Assembly (NCBI RefSeq): GCF_033568475.1
Contig: NW_027331831.1
Location: 7,378,001 to 7,442,000 of the forward strand
Length of the DNA: 64,000 nt
DNA from: Henckelia pumila
Taxonomy: Eukaryota; Streptophyta; Magnoliopsida; Lamiales; Gesneriaceae
Direction: 5' to 3'
Of the stretch, positions 11,504 through 23,090 are shown piece after piece; the stretch's first letter is position 1, and each line of letters starts with the position of its first letter. The position numbers and the translations under genes were made by a program. The notes beneath the pieces were generated by a model. The model was not told the origin of the DNA, did not search any database, and worked only from the letters and a program-made list of their open reading frames with translations.

Positions 11504-11721
11504 GGATCGAAAATCCAATTTTATAAAATAATTATGTTTTTTTTTACGGTCGTTGAGTTTTTTTTTTAGTGGAGAAGTTTTGTTTAAATTTACTTAAGAG
11601 ACTTTTCTAAAAAAAATAAATTACTTAAGAGAAGGGCAAAATGAGAAAGAATTTTTGGTGTGTCCATGTCACACCAAAAACAGTTTTTTTAATGCCCTCA
11701 ACTATTATAATATAGTAGAGA
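11432..11721 (-). mobile_element. Small non-autonomous Helitron nested in the outer copy
   Basis: The minus-strand 5' end is TCTCTACTATATTATAATAG, a typical plant Helitron start, preceded by A. The 3' end is an ACACGC-AAC-GCGTGT hairpin followed by a spacer and CTAA, with T next. The A/T flanks match the Helitron insertion rule. It is 290 bp with no coding capacity and includes an (AT)n tract. Confidence 0.75.
11468..11500. repeat. (AT)n microsatellite
   Basis: An uninterrupted AT dinucleotide run of about 33 bp, adjacent to the hairpin of the inner Helitron. Confidence 0.95.
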
Positions 11722-11755
11722 TTATAGATTATAGATATAGATTATAGATATAGAT

Positions 11756-12566
11756 ATAGATATTTTAGATACATCCTCTCAACATTCATTTCAATGTCAT
11801 TAGACAATAGAGTCTAATTTTTTTTTAAAAAAAGTACCTTTTGCGTCCTAAATATATATACTTTTTTTTCATGCGGGTTAGAGAAAAAAAATTGAAAAGT
11901 AAAGTTCATACACGAACTTTTTATTTCTCATGATTTAAGTCATTCAAAAAATAGTTGTATATTTTTCAATAATTTGTTAATAAATATATATTAGTAAAAA
12001 AAAATATTTAAAAAACACAACTAAAGGTAGGAATTGGCCATATATTTATATATAGTTTCGAATGATGAAATATCTTATATCTTCTAAAATAATCAAAAGT
12101 AGTATTTACAATAATATTGCCAAATAAAATCAGTACTCTAATTATAAAATAAATATAAAAAAATATTTCACATGTTCAATTTATTTTTGAAAATTTTGTG
12201 AATAATAATCTATTAAATTTGATACACACGACACGGTCATTCTTCTATATATCCTCCACACACCACTCACAATACCTTTTTTTTTATTATTATTTGCACG
12301 TTAGCAAGCATGTAGAGATACTCATTTCTAAAATTTTCTTAAAAAATGATAATCTTGGATATTTTAAAAATTAAAAATAAACAAACATCTTTAAATTTTA
12401 TTAATTTAACTTTATAAAAATATTGTGATTAAGTTATAAACTCAAAAATTCCCAAAACCCTCGGGCGCCATTATGAACATCGGATACCCCCAAATTCAAA
12501 TAATAGTATCGGGGGACAAGGCTGATCCTTTGGTACAGCTCTCTGTCTGCTACTGAGGACTTGTAT
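11756..12566. other. AT-rich intergenic DNA
   Basis: No gene, RNA or clear repeat boundary seen. Confidence 0.5.
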
Positions 12567-12576
12567 TTAATTTATA

Positions 12577-13869
12577 GAGTAAAATGTATTTTGGTACATG
12601 AATTATTGGTAAAATGTTATATTGGTACATGAACTATTGAAAATGACTTAATTGGTAATGATCCAATTAAAATGTCAATTTTACATTTAATAGAAATTAA
12701 TATTATATTTATTAATTTTAAAATATCATATTTATTTAAAAATTAATTGAGTAAAATTCATTTTGATACAAGAACTATATGTAAAATATCAATTTGATAC
12801 ATGAACTATAAGAGAATTATTTAATTGGTACATGATTTAACTAAAAAGTTCAATTTATCCTTTAGTAATTGATTTTAAGTTCAATTATTTTTAATAATAA
12901 ATTCAACAAAGTGTACATTTTATTTTTTAAATTATTTTTTATTTATTGTAAATTAAAATTTATATTAATTTAAAAATAATAAAAAATAAGTATCTTAATA
13001 TTTTTATAATGTATTTATATTTTACTCATTAATAAATTATTTATATTTTTAAAATATTAATAATATAAAATAAAATGGCATTTTTTGCTATCTATGTAAA
13101 TAATTATCCATTTAAAAAAAATTGATATAAATTATATAATAATAAAATCACAAACTCAATAAATAAATCATATGCAAGACTAAAATATATTTAATAATGA
13201 TAAAATATAATTAATTAAATATTTATTTATTTATATTTAATTTAAGTGCGAGTAAAAAAATATAAAATTACAAATTATTAAATCGAGTAAAAAAATTTTG
13301 GGTTATTAGAACTACATAAATTGAGATAATGAGTGAGATTTTTTCTGTGATATTTGTTTTTTCATGATCTAATCTTTAATGTTGAAAATTTTTATACTAA
13401 ATTTTGAAAAACTAAAATGGTGATTATGCTTGTTTCAATCATTTAAACACAAGATCAACAGACTTCGGTGATATATATTTTTATCATATCATATATTATA
13501 ATATTTGTTGTATAATTTGACTTAACAATTGTTTATCATTATATATATAATTAATTTTTAAATAAATAAAATATTTTAAAATTAATCAATATAATATTAA
13601 TTTCTATTAAGAGTAAAATTGAATTTTTAATTGGATCATATAACAATTAAGCCATTTTTAATAGTTCGTGTACCAATATGATATTTTACCGATAGTTTGT
13701 GTACCAAAATACATTTTATTCTTTTAAAATTAATAAATATAATATTAATTCCTATTAAGGGTAAAATTGACCTTTTAATTGGATCATGTACCAATTAAGC
13801 CATTTTCAATAGTTCGTGTACCAATATGATATTTTACCAATAGTTCGTGTACCAAAATACATTTTACTC
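12577..13869. mobile_element. Mutator-like non-autonomous element with layered long inverted repeats
   Basis: Ends GAGTAAAATG and CATTTTACTC are inverted and extend as long arms built from 'TTGGTACA(T/C)GAACTATTG' units. The flanks are a perfect 10-bp duplication, ttaatttata (12567-12576 and 13870-13879), the size expected for Mutator-type insertion. Each side carries two arm copies in tandem: the left at 12577 and about 12749, the right ending near 13725 and at 13869. The centre is AT-rich and non-coding. Confidence 0.8.
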
Positions 13870-13879
13870 TTAATTTATA

Positions 13880-14688
13880 TTGATACGGTTCCACTTGTCA
13901 CCACACAATTGGAGCTTAATATTTTCGGATCAAATTAGTACAAGATTATTTTCCCAATGCTCTTGTTAAACATGTTTTAAGCAACAATCTACATTTATTT
14001 GGAGGATAAATCTGAATTTGCTATAAATTTGCAAATAACGTTAATTGAGAAAAATGTTTTTTTTTTAAAAAATATAATTAGAAGTAAAAATCCAAAACTT
14101 ATAAATTCTAGCTTGTGACCAACCAATTAAATTGACTTCTCTGCTCTAAATCATGATTGCAACAATTAAGATTGAGTCTGGCTTTTAACGCTTTAAAACT
14201 CAAATTCAGGCTCATGTTTGTCTGAATTCAAGTTTCTCATCGACCTAATTTATATTTGGTGCAACTAAAATGGAGTTCGAATAAGAACTTCATTCATCGT
14301 ACCGTAGGAAAGAAGATTCGATCGAATGACAAAGACATGAAGAATAATTTAATTAGTTTTTCATCATTTACTTGATTCATTGATAATCTTATTAAGATAA
14401 TGTTTTTCAAAAATTAAAAAAAATGATTACACGTTCTCGTTACATGGTTTTCAAACTTCTATAAAGGATGCCCTGAATCAAATCACCGTTTCTTTAAAAT
14501 GTTTGTAAATTTAACCCAAATATATTTGAGAGATTTTTCATTGAATATCGTCGAAACACCTAGAGTCATTACTAACCATTGAAAAAATCAATCCCTTAAA
14601 AAAACTTTTTAAAACATTTATTAACATTACCACGATAAGTCTTGAAATACAATATCGAAATCCGAGATTAAACCCTTTACCCATTCAA
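13880..14688. other. AT-rich intergenic DNA
   Basis: No gene or repeat with definable ends seen. Confidence 0.5.
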
Positions 14689-14698
14689 AACTCAAAGA

Positions 14699-14808
14699 AC
14701 CTTTTTTTTTTTTTTTTTGTTGGGAGAGAGGATCACCACAGTTGAGTTTCGAACTCGAGATTTCGTCCAAGATCGTAGTGTCAAATGAACTACACGTCAT
14801 TAACATGC
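14699..14808 (-). mobile_element. tRNA-derived SINE, minus orientation
   Basis: On the minus strand an A box-like TAGTTCATTTGA (14792-14781) and a B box-like GAGTTCGAAACTC are spaced as in a tRNA promoter. A short body follows, then an A tail (T run 14702-14718 on the plus strand). The flanks aactcaaaga (14689-14698) and aactcgaaga (14809-14818) are a likely target duplication with one mismatch. About 110 bp. Confidence 0.65.
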
Positions 14809-14818
14809 AACTCGAAGA

Positions 14819-15600
14819 CACTTTGTGAGCTAAAAGTTGTGCCACTCTTTTGGCAGAACAACACGTGTCTTATTGAAATTACATGCTTATTTTTTTTAAA
14901 AAAAGAAGAAATTGAAGTGCTCGAATCGCGTTTGTAGAGTCCAAATAAACAAATCCATCCTAGGTGCTTACTCCGCCCTTTGAATCGATCCCAAACTTCG
15001 GATATAATAAGCTGCCGCACATCGAACCAAACCGACAACCGTGCTCATTCTATACTACTGCCCTACACTGTACCGATTCAGTTTTACATCGCAAACCCGC
15101 ATCCACATTCAACTTAATTTACTTATATTCGGTGTGTACAAACATTCATCACTCGAATATTGACTTTCATCCTCCGACATAACAGGCGTCAATTTATACT
15201 TTAGAAATCTTTCATATATCCAAAGATCCAATTAATATTAAGATCAAATTTATTTCTCGAACCATCGCGAAAAAGCTTACAGCTTTCACACCAAATTGCC
15301 CAAAATAACATAATAAAAACTTCAAATCATCTTGTGTCACTGACTTCAACAACAAAAACGATCAAAAAACGATCATAAAACCAGTAACACTTCCAGGGAA
15401 GCAACAATTTTTTAAAAAGTAAACATTTTATCAATTATTTATTTAAATTGACAACGCATGTGAAGTATATAACACACAAGCGATTATTTCATTTCTCCAT
15501 CTATGGATTCAAAGACATAAATCGTGAATATAGGGACAAAAACACACATATATACATATAAATAAATATCCATAGACATAAATCGTGAATATAGGGACAC
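14819..15600. other. Intergenic DNA with a short direct repeat
   Basis: A 26-bp word beginning agacataaatcgtgaata occurs twice, at about 15513 and 15574. No gene seen. The final part is the probable promoter of the phosphatase gene. Confidence 0.45.
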
Positions 15601-15699
15601 ATATATATATACATCCCTGAAAACAATACAGTATTTGTAATTGTAATTTATCTCAGTTTTCTTCCTAAAAGGGAAAAAACAAAAGAAAAAAAAGGAAAT

Positions 15700-16534
15700 T
15701 ATCTCCATTTTCGTTTCATTTCCCTCTCATTTTTTTTCCCATCTCCCAATCTTCGGAGGGAAAAAGGAAAAATCACTACTCTTTCAATATTTTGAATTAA
15801 ACCCTGAAACTTCTTCAATCTTCGACTTTCACCCGATTAGCTTGCTGAGCTGCTTCAAAGAAGCTGCGATTTTGTTGATCTTTTCTGCTTTCAGTTCCAG
15901 GTACGAGCTGTTATTTGTTTCTTCAAAGTTAATTGGCATTGAATTAAGCTCAAATTTGCTATTAATGTGTTGCTATGCTGCTTTCTGTGCTGTTCTTAGG
16001 GTTTTGGAGTATCTTGAGTTTAGGATTCGATGCGTTTTGCTGGAGAATCAGCTCATCTTTTATTTTTTTGTGTAGTTTTTGTACGTGTATAGGTATAATG
16101 GTTGGGGTAATCAATTGCTGGGTGAATAGATTGTGTCGTGAAGTTCTTATGTTTTCGTCTTATTGCGTGTTTCCCGATCCAATTACCTCTAATTTATGCT
16201 TTTATTGCTATCGATTAGTTCAATCGAGCATTTTCTGTTCATGCTTGCTTCTAGAATTGCCTATTACTGTTTCGCAAACCATAGCATCTTTTGGTCACAC
16301 TCGGTGGAGCTATGAATGATTGTCATGTTTTGTTTTTGCGTACATTTTCAGATTCTGCTCTGTTTAATGAAGATTTTTACTAATTCCGTATTGCTTTATG
16401 GATGTTGATGGCTCCTTTCTTATCTAGTTTTGGTTCTAAGACTTGAATAATTCACTCTTGAAAGTTAAACTAAGATTTGGTGACTTAATTTTTATCTTGA
16501 AGTTGGGAGGCTGGGACGGAGCCCTTTATGTGAG
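15700..16534 (+). other. 5' UTR exon and leader intron of the phosphatase gene
   Basis: CT-rich sequence from about 15.7 kb leads into a non-coding exon that ends at 15900 (CAG|GTACGAG donor). A roughly 600-bp T-rich intron then runs to an acceptor near 16502-16509, just before the start codon at 16535. Boundaries are inferred from splice consensus only. Confidence 0.5.
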
Positions 16535-19418
16535 ATGCAGACCAGGAAAAAAGTAGCTGGAAGAAATTCTCGAGAGCTACCCAGTCCTAGGGTTTCAAGA
16601 CTACAAAAAAAACTGGTGGAAGATGTTCAAGTTCAAGCAAAGAAAGTTACCGAGCTAATCACGTCTTCTGCTAGGAAGAAAAAAGTTGGTGCGTATCTGA
16701 ATTGCTTATCCAGCTATAGCCTTGAAACAGGCTTTTCTTCAGTTGGATAAATCTCCTCGTGTTAACTTTGCCTCTACTATCCATGTGTCATCTTCTAGAT
16801 TTAATCTTAACAACACATCATTTACTAACAAGTACATCATTTCTAGAAAGATCTACTTTTTTTATGGGACTCAGATAGTTTGAATTTGCTGACGTGGTTT
16901 GTGTCACAACTTTTAAGTTGGTACGCTTTCTAAAGCTGCCGAGGAGCCAGTCGGTGGAACAAATTTGGACACCAAATTCAAAGTCATGGAGTTTGATGAT
17001 TCAGATGTATGTTTGAGCTATGATGGATTTGACCGTTCTTGTATGGCTAATCAGGTAATCACAGGCTTTGCATATGCAACATATCTTGACATGTATTATG
17101 CCTTATTTGCATTGGTTGATACATATTACTACCTTCCGTCTGTATTTGTTCGGTTGTACAGTAATTATTGAGGAATTTAACGATTTGCCAAATTGCAATG
17201 TTAAGAAACAAGAAGCATATTAGCTGATATGACATATTTGATTCTTTTTATTTTTTAGGGCTTTAACGATGAGGCTACTGACTGTGTCATGGACACTATA
17301 TTCTCTCCATCCTTTCATGTTGCAAGAAATGTTGGAGGGGAAGTTTCAAGAGGAGGTACTTTCATAATTACTGATTTCCTTTCATTCTCTATGCATTTAT
17401 ATTTAAATAATTCTGGGCCTATTTTATCTGGTGTACTCTGTCTTATTATACGGGGTTCAATTACCCTAATCTTTCCAGCAGACTTCTGCTCGTTGTTTCA
17501 GCATGGGATCCAAGACATGGAGGAATGTGGAATTAAGAACACACAGATAGATTGCCCTGGTATGCTGTATTAGAATAGAAACCCATATTATTATCCCCAA
17601 CATTATTTCATATGTTTCTGCTGTAAATTTTGTGGATCATGCTATCATTGTAAATTTAGGCGGTGCCGGTCTGTCACCTGAAGTTTCGGCCATATATCTT
17701 TCCATGAAAAATTCCAACCTAGAATGTGTAGATGAGAATAATCAAGATCATATGTCGGTGGTTGTCTCACGAGATAATGAGGACGGTGAAGAATATGATG
17801 ATTTCGACCCGTACTTTTTCATCAAGAATCTACCAGACTTGTCTTCGGTGGTCCCAACATTTAGGCCTATGCTACTTCCTAAACAGACAAGAAGCTGCCC
17901 ATCAACCTCTCTTGTTCTGGACTTGGATGGTAAAATGTTTACATTATTTCTCTCTCTTTTAGTCCTTTTGTCCTCGATGTAGGTGAGGTCTTCTGTATGA
18001 GGTCTCAAACAATGATCTCACTCTGGGTCGGAGAAATTCTTTTGATTGTGGATGTTACTGATTTTTATGTAGGTTTGAATTAAACTTTATATGGTCTGAA
18101 TTATTTGAACGCTATGGTTATTGGTAAAATCAAATGCATCCAGTTACTGCTTAAGTCTTAGTAACTCTGCAAGTGCTTTCTAAATCATTATTAGTACATG
18201 TAGGTTTGAATCAAACTTTACATGGTTTGAATTATTTGAACGCTATGGTTATTGGTAAAATCACATGCATCCAGTTACTGCTTATTTCTTAGTAACTCTG
18301 CAAGTGCTTTCTAAATCATTATTAGTATCTGTTGTCTTTTAGTAGTTTGCTTTGTTTGAGATTATAGCATCCGCTAAATGCTACAAGTTGAATTGTCGAA
18401 CAAGCTTTCTTGTGAGCAAGCAGTATCGTTTTTGTCTCTCTGTTATTTATCTCCTTCAATCTGTGAAGCAGTGCTGAATATCTGACGACTTTTTCCCTTC
18501 CCAAATTTCTTCAATATGCATGCTTGATCAATTGCGTCTCTTTTGCTTGTATAGTGACATGTTCTAAAATGAATATTTATGCTTGGCAGAGACATTGGTG
18601 CATTCTACACTGGAGCCATGTGATGATGCTGATTTCACATTCTCCGTTAATTTCAACTTAAAGGAGCACACAGTGTATGTGCGATGCCGTCCTCATCTCA
18701 GGGAATTTCTGGATAGAGTATCCGGACTTTTTGAGATTGTCATCTTTACTGCCAGTCAAAGCATTTATGCCGAGCAACTTCTTAATGTCCTGGATCCAAA
18801 GAGGAAAATCTTTCGACATCGTGTGTATCGTGACTCTTGTGTTTTTATTGATGGAAATTACCTCAAAGATCTATCTGTTCTTGGCCGTGACTTGGCACAA
18901 GTCATTATAATTGACAATTCTCCTCAGGTAAAGTCACTGTTCTTTCAGTTCTAGCGTATTAAAGCCACTTCATTTTTCATCATCTAGCTGAATTTTATAT
19001 AATTTTGTAAATGGATGGAGATTATATGATGCAACCTTTCCACGAGTTCAACGCATATGTTCCACAATTTTCTTAGTGGCGTGATGAAAAACTGTTCGAT
19101 CCTGCTTTTCTAGAAAAGAACATTATATTCAGCACTTTCACAGCGATGCTAACAATATTTTGAGGTTTATCGAATTGGACGTTGTTTTCTCTTTCCATTC
19201 AGGCTTTTGGTTTCCAAGTGGAGAATGGAATACCGATCGAAAGCTGGTTTGACGACCGATCTGACTCTGAATTGCTATTGCTCCTACCCTTTTTGGAAAG
19301 CTTAATCGGAGTTGAAGATGTAAGGCCCCTGATCGCTAAGAAATATAATCTCCAAGAGAAAATAGCCGCAGCAGTTTGCCCTTCGGATTACAACATAGGC
19401 GACCCATTTGAAAGATGA
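16535..19418 (+). CDS. SSP4: SCP1-like CTD small phosphatase-like protein (SSP4/CTDSPL2 type)
   Basis: Seven exons (16535-16688, 16918-17054, 17259-17355, 17479-17559, 17660-17929, 18590-18927, 19203-19418) join in phase to give 430 residues, close to the length of plant SSP4 proteins. The N-terminal half is basic, then acidic and poorly conserved. The FCP1/SCP1 (NIF) phosphatase domain spans about residues 240-415. Its catalytic DLDET motif is completed across the exon 5/6 junction. It also has IFTAS, the R-x-Y-R-D block (HRVYRDSC), VIIIDNSPQ and SWFDD. Family members are HAD-fold Mg2+-dependent phosphatases acting on phospho-Ser, including the RNA polymerase II CTD, in the nucleus. The substrate here is inferred. 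Exon 4 has a CAGCAG acceptor that allows one-codon variation. Confidence 0.93.
18069..18329. repeat. Tandem duplication inside a phosphatase intron
   Basis: A unit of about 131 bp beginning gtaggtttgaat is repeated once (18069-18199 and 18200-18329) with a few differences. It lies in the 660-bp intron just before the exon carrying the catalytic Thr. Confidence 0.9.
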
Positions 19419-20031
19419 GCCCCCATCTCCTTCTCAAAATTCTTGGACCATGATTTCTGCTTGTTTCTGCAAAACCATTCTCTTAACGAATTTGAATACT
19501 TCAGTTGATGTCGGAAGTGAAGTTCGAAAGCTACTTAGCATTTCACCCATGACATAGTGTTATCTCAGGCAGTTTGAGAATCGCGATTCCGGGATTATTG
19601 ACTTGTTTTCTATCTCTGACTGTGTAGGTAGATCGGGATTAGCTTAGTCTTGGAATCCTAACATTTGTCAGGGCAAACAATTAAGTTATTAAAACCCCAA
19701 CGTTGTTCAAATGGAGCAGAATAAGTATATTTACTCCCTCTTGGTTTGTGTGTTTGTTTTTTTTCCTAAAAAAAATTCAGGTTTGTGTTCTTTTCCGTTT
19801 GTCACGTATTTAATTTTTTGCTGTTGTGTGATTTCAGTGTTTACAACTTTACTCTGGTATAGTATGTTTGTTGTGTTGGTTAACTCGGCCACTGAATTGG
19901 AACCAAATGTGAGGTATTACTTACTTAGGGATGTAATCGAATCTGGAATGAAAAAAGGTTTGGATGATGTTCAAATGTCGTTCGAAAAACCAATCCTTGT
20001 TCAGCAATGGATGTTTATTCACTTTTACCAG
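19419..20031 (+). other. 3' UTR and flank of the phosphatase gene
   Basis: T-rich sequence after the stop. An open frame at 19711-20112 has no recognisable domain and is treated as chance. Confidence 0.5.
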
Positions 20032-20150
20032 TTTTTTTTTTTTTTTTTTTTTTGTGACGTGGGAACCTGCAACTTTTACTTTCGGTGCGAACTGAGTAAA
20101 CCCCTAAACTAACGCAATAGTCTGCAAACTATATTTTGCGTAAACCACAC
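20032..20150 (-). mobile_element. 5'-truncated tRNA-derived SINE
   Basis: A T run (20032-20055) followed by gtgacgtgggaacctgc..., ...taaactaacgcaatag... and ...gtaaaccacacta matches the 3' half of the full-length SINE at 30284-30503, word for word in places. The tRNA-like head is missing. Confidence 0.75.
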
Positions 20151-20212
20151 TAGGATTATAAGTTACTAATTAGTTTTGCGTAAACCACACTAGGATTATA
20201 AGGTACTAATTC
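20134..20212. repeat. 40-bp tandem duplication at the SINE remnant
   Basis: The unit starting ttttgcgtaaaccacac is present twice, at 20134 and 20174. The first overlaps the end of the truncated SINE, so the duplication happened after or with the insertion. Confidence 0.85.
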
Positions 20213-20977
20213 TTATGTTCGTATTGTACCTATTTTTAGGATTAAAGATCAGACAAAAATAGTATAGAGAGGGGGGTGAGTAAATTTTTTTATTTTTATT
20301 TTTATTTTTAAAAAATTTGATTGAGTTTTACAGATTAGTTGTTATTTCTCTTCTGTTCTCTTCTGTTCATAGTTCATACAATCATGTGGAGTGAATATCT
20401 TATATCTTATTATTATTTTTTTTAAAAAAAAGTGCAAGAAAACGCTAGAGTTTACAAACATTCGAATTTTGCTAATTCTACTTTCTCCTCTTTTTTTTCC
20501 CTTCTTTTTTTGCATCTGATAATTGATAGGAATTTATCTTCTTTTTTTTTCATCGACGCCAATTTTTAAGTCAACCACTTTTTTAGATATACAAGAATCG
20601 ACTATTAGCAACAATTAGTTAACACATATAATCACCCGTCTAGAATTAAAGCATGTACAACAGTGGAATATATTGATAAGTTGATCGTACGATGGTATGA
20701 TGATATCAGCGTTGTTATTTTTATTTATGTTCGTATAGTTATTAGATTATACCGAGGGTTGATATTGATGGAATGACATTGAAATATTAATTTTTTATTT
20801 TGTTTAATAAATTTGTATTTAAAATAAAAATAGTAAAATTTCATATTGGAAAAAAAAATTCAATTAAATTAAAACACATAATTAAAATTTTTAAAACTTA
20901 TACTTTATTTTTTTTTTAAAATAAAATAAATAAAGTGAAAAAACGCCCATAAAAATATAGAGTTTTTTTCAAGTGCC
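20213..20977. other. AT-rich intergenic DNA
   Basis: No gene or definable element seen. Confidence 0.5.
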
Positions 20978-21113
20978 CACCTACCATGCCCACCACAATG
21001 CCCACCAATGATGTGACATTATTCTATTGGACCTACAATTTATCACATCTTTATCACATCCAATAGAATAATATCACATCATTGATGAGCATGGTGGCGA
21101 GCATGATAGGTCG
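20978..21113. repeat. Short foldback (inverted) repeat
   Basis: Arms CCACC...AATGATGTGACATTATTCTATTGG and its near-perfect inverse ccaatagaataatatcacatcattg...ggtgg face each other across a loop of about 25 bp. The outer parts also pair (cctaccatgc against gcatgatagg). MITE-like, with no target duplication that I can define. Confidence 0.65.
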
Positions 21114-21569
21114 ATTTGCTAGTTCACAATTCTTTTAACAAAATAAAAGTAGTTAGTTGGCTTCACTGTGTGTGGCATACCAACATCACTGCACACCAAA
21201 CATTTCCTCGTCTATTAGAGGAGCGAGAAAAGTAATGGGACATAGAAGGCGTTTCGTCGGGTGTCTTTTGCGCCTGTTGTGCATGCTTATATACACACAC
21301 ACATACATACACGTACGCTATAATTCATGTGAACAGATTTTTCACTTAATTTAATTCTTTCTTTAAAATCTCTTAGTTTTTTTAAAAAAAAATCTTTAAG
21401 ATAATGTTTTTAATTAACACATCATTTACTTATTTTTCAAATTTACTTAAATAGGTTTGTTGTAACAACTTTGATTAAATGAAATATAATTATTTTTGTC
21501 CATCCATTAAATTACTAAGTTAGTTACCCCTAAGGAGTTTGTGCATTATTATATATAGTATAATTGGTT

Positions 21570-21725
21570 GAGTAGATGCTACCCGCAAGGTAGTGTCATG
21601 CGGGTGACGTGGCGACGCATGATTGGTTAAAATCAGTGGGCCTCACATGAGACCTACTAATTTTGACCAATCATGGGGTTACACATCACTCGCAGGGTAG
21701 TGCCCTGCGGGCGACATGTATTAAA
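21570..21725. repeat. Second foldback repeat, MITE-like
   Basis: A left arm (about 21575-21640; gctacccgcaaggtagtgtc...catgattggttaaaat) pairs imperfectly with a right arm (about 21658-21718; ttttgaccaatcatgg...gtagtgccctgcgggcgac). It is GC-richer than its surroundings and non-coding. Confidence 0.6.
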
Positions 21726-22176
21726 CCGTGTTTTAAACTCAATTCAACTTGTATGGTAGTTTCTAATTCCTCTGTTTATTCCTATGATAGGTAAGAGAAA
21801 GCTCTCAAGTCTTGTGACAACACTTTAGCCCAATTTTATCTCAAAATTAATTTATATCGTTCAACCAATAAAAAAAATTAAAGGCCATTTATATATTCCT
21901 TGAAAACACCAGTCATTGAAAATTGTAAAATTAAATGACATCATTTCCACCAAAGCACTTGAATATGAAAGTGTTGTTTTACAAGCAACAAGTGACCTAA
22001 AGTGTTCGATGAGTGAACAACAAGGAATCCACAAAATCACAGCAGTTGCATGAATTGGGATTTGGGCAGCACCAAACAAATTGATTGATATAGTTTTCGT
22101 ACGAATCAGATCAATAATGTCATTTTAATTTTACGGAATTATTAATCACCATTCTTTTAAGTTTGTACTAATGACA

Positions 22177-22227
<51 letters not shown>
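22177..22227. repeat. (ATT)n microsatellite
   Basis: About 17 uninterrupted ATT units. Confidence 0.97.
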
Positions 22228-22240
22228 CATCTTTATCTTT

Positions 22241-22509
22241 TCTATTTTATTAAAGTTAAGGGGTAAGTATGTTGATATGGTCATTCTTTTTATTTTTACC
22301 ATTTAATATATATTTAATTACCAAAATTTCATTTATTTTTGTTCAATGATAACTACTAATTTAGGAAATACCATTTTTATAAAATTAATTTATTCATATA
22401 CGAAAAACACACTTTTTAAAATTAATCTCTACATTTATTTTTGATTTTTCGTAAAAAAAAAAAAAAAAACAGACGGCATAAACACGCAATGCGTGCACAC
22501 AGATACTAG
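22241..22509 (+). mobile_element. Small non-autonomous Helitron
   Basis: The 3' end shows a CACGC-AAT-GCGTG hairpin, a 13-14 nt spacer and terminal CTAG, followed by T at 22510. The 5' end is probably TCTATTTTATTAAAG at 22241, as in related short plant Helitrons, although the base before it is T rather than A. About 270 bp, non-coding. Confidence 0.65.
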
Positions 22510-22639
22510 TTATCTATGAAAAAAGATATTTTCCTTAGTTTTAGGCGAGGTCGAACTCAAAACTTCTTTAAATGCTATGAAAAGATTATTTATTTTGAAC
22601 TTTCAAAATAAATCGATTCAGTTTATGTTAGAATAAACA

Positions 22640-23090
22640 TACTACTGGGTGGTTGCTCATCGCTTCGATTTTTAGACTGTTGAAATGTTGATGCATATGA
22701 CTGCTATTTCATTAATCGATCATCTAGACCGTCTAATTCTCGTTTAGGTGATTCAAAATCTGCCTAGGTGGCCGCCTAAATTAATATATATTTTATTTTT
22801 TTTAATTTTAAACTTTTAAAAAAGATTATTTGACATATTTTTCGATCAATTTGTATCAGATGATGATGCGAAATATGCAATGATTTTTTATTGGAGAAAT
22901 ATTAAGATGAAGGCGAAGAAATAGATATGTAACCTAAAAAAACCCTCTAGGACAAATTATATATCCAAGCTAAAAATCATCTAAGTAAATTATATTTTTA
23001 AGCTAAAAAAAAAGCCGTCTAGGCCACCAAAGCCACGTCTAAGCAGCCACCTAATCGTTTAGATACCAGGCGGTCGATGACCATTCGTCT
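22640..23090. repeat. Degenerate foldback-like repeat with 'GGTGGCCGCCTA' words
   Basis: Clusters of ctaggtggccgcctaaa (about 22765) and the roughly inverse gccgtctaggcc, gcagccacctaat, ggcggtc (23010-23080) bracket an AT-rich centre. This resembles eroded MITEs with CCTAGGCGG ends. Limits are uncertain. Confidence 0.35.

Larger units (their letters stand above)
11200..11755 (-). mobile_element. Small non-autonomous Helitron (outer copy)
   Basis: On the minus strand the 3' end shows the Helitron signature: a GCACGC-ATC-GCGTGC hairpin, an 11-nt spacer ending in CTAG, and a T as the next host base at 11199. The body (11204-11431) contains GGTGTGGACATCATC and TTTGCCC words. The 5' end is probably one of the TCTATA repeats near 11.75 kb, because a second Helitron has inserted close to it. 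The outer 5' limit is therefore an estimate. Confidence 0.65.

Noticed and set aside
19711-20112. 133-codon frame after the phosphatase stop codon
   Set aside because: It runs through T-rich 3' UTR and into a SINE poly-T tract. Low-complexity Phe/Val-rich product.
21861-22079. 72-codon minus-strand frame with a faint retroelement-like look
   Set aside because: No RT, RNase H or integrase motif could be identified with confidence, and no flanking repeat structure was found.
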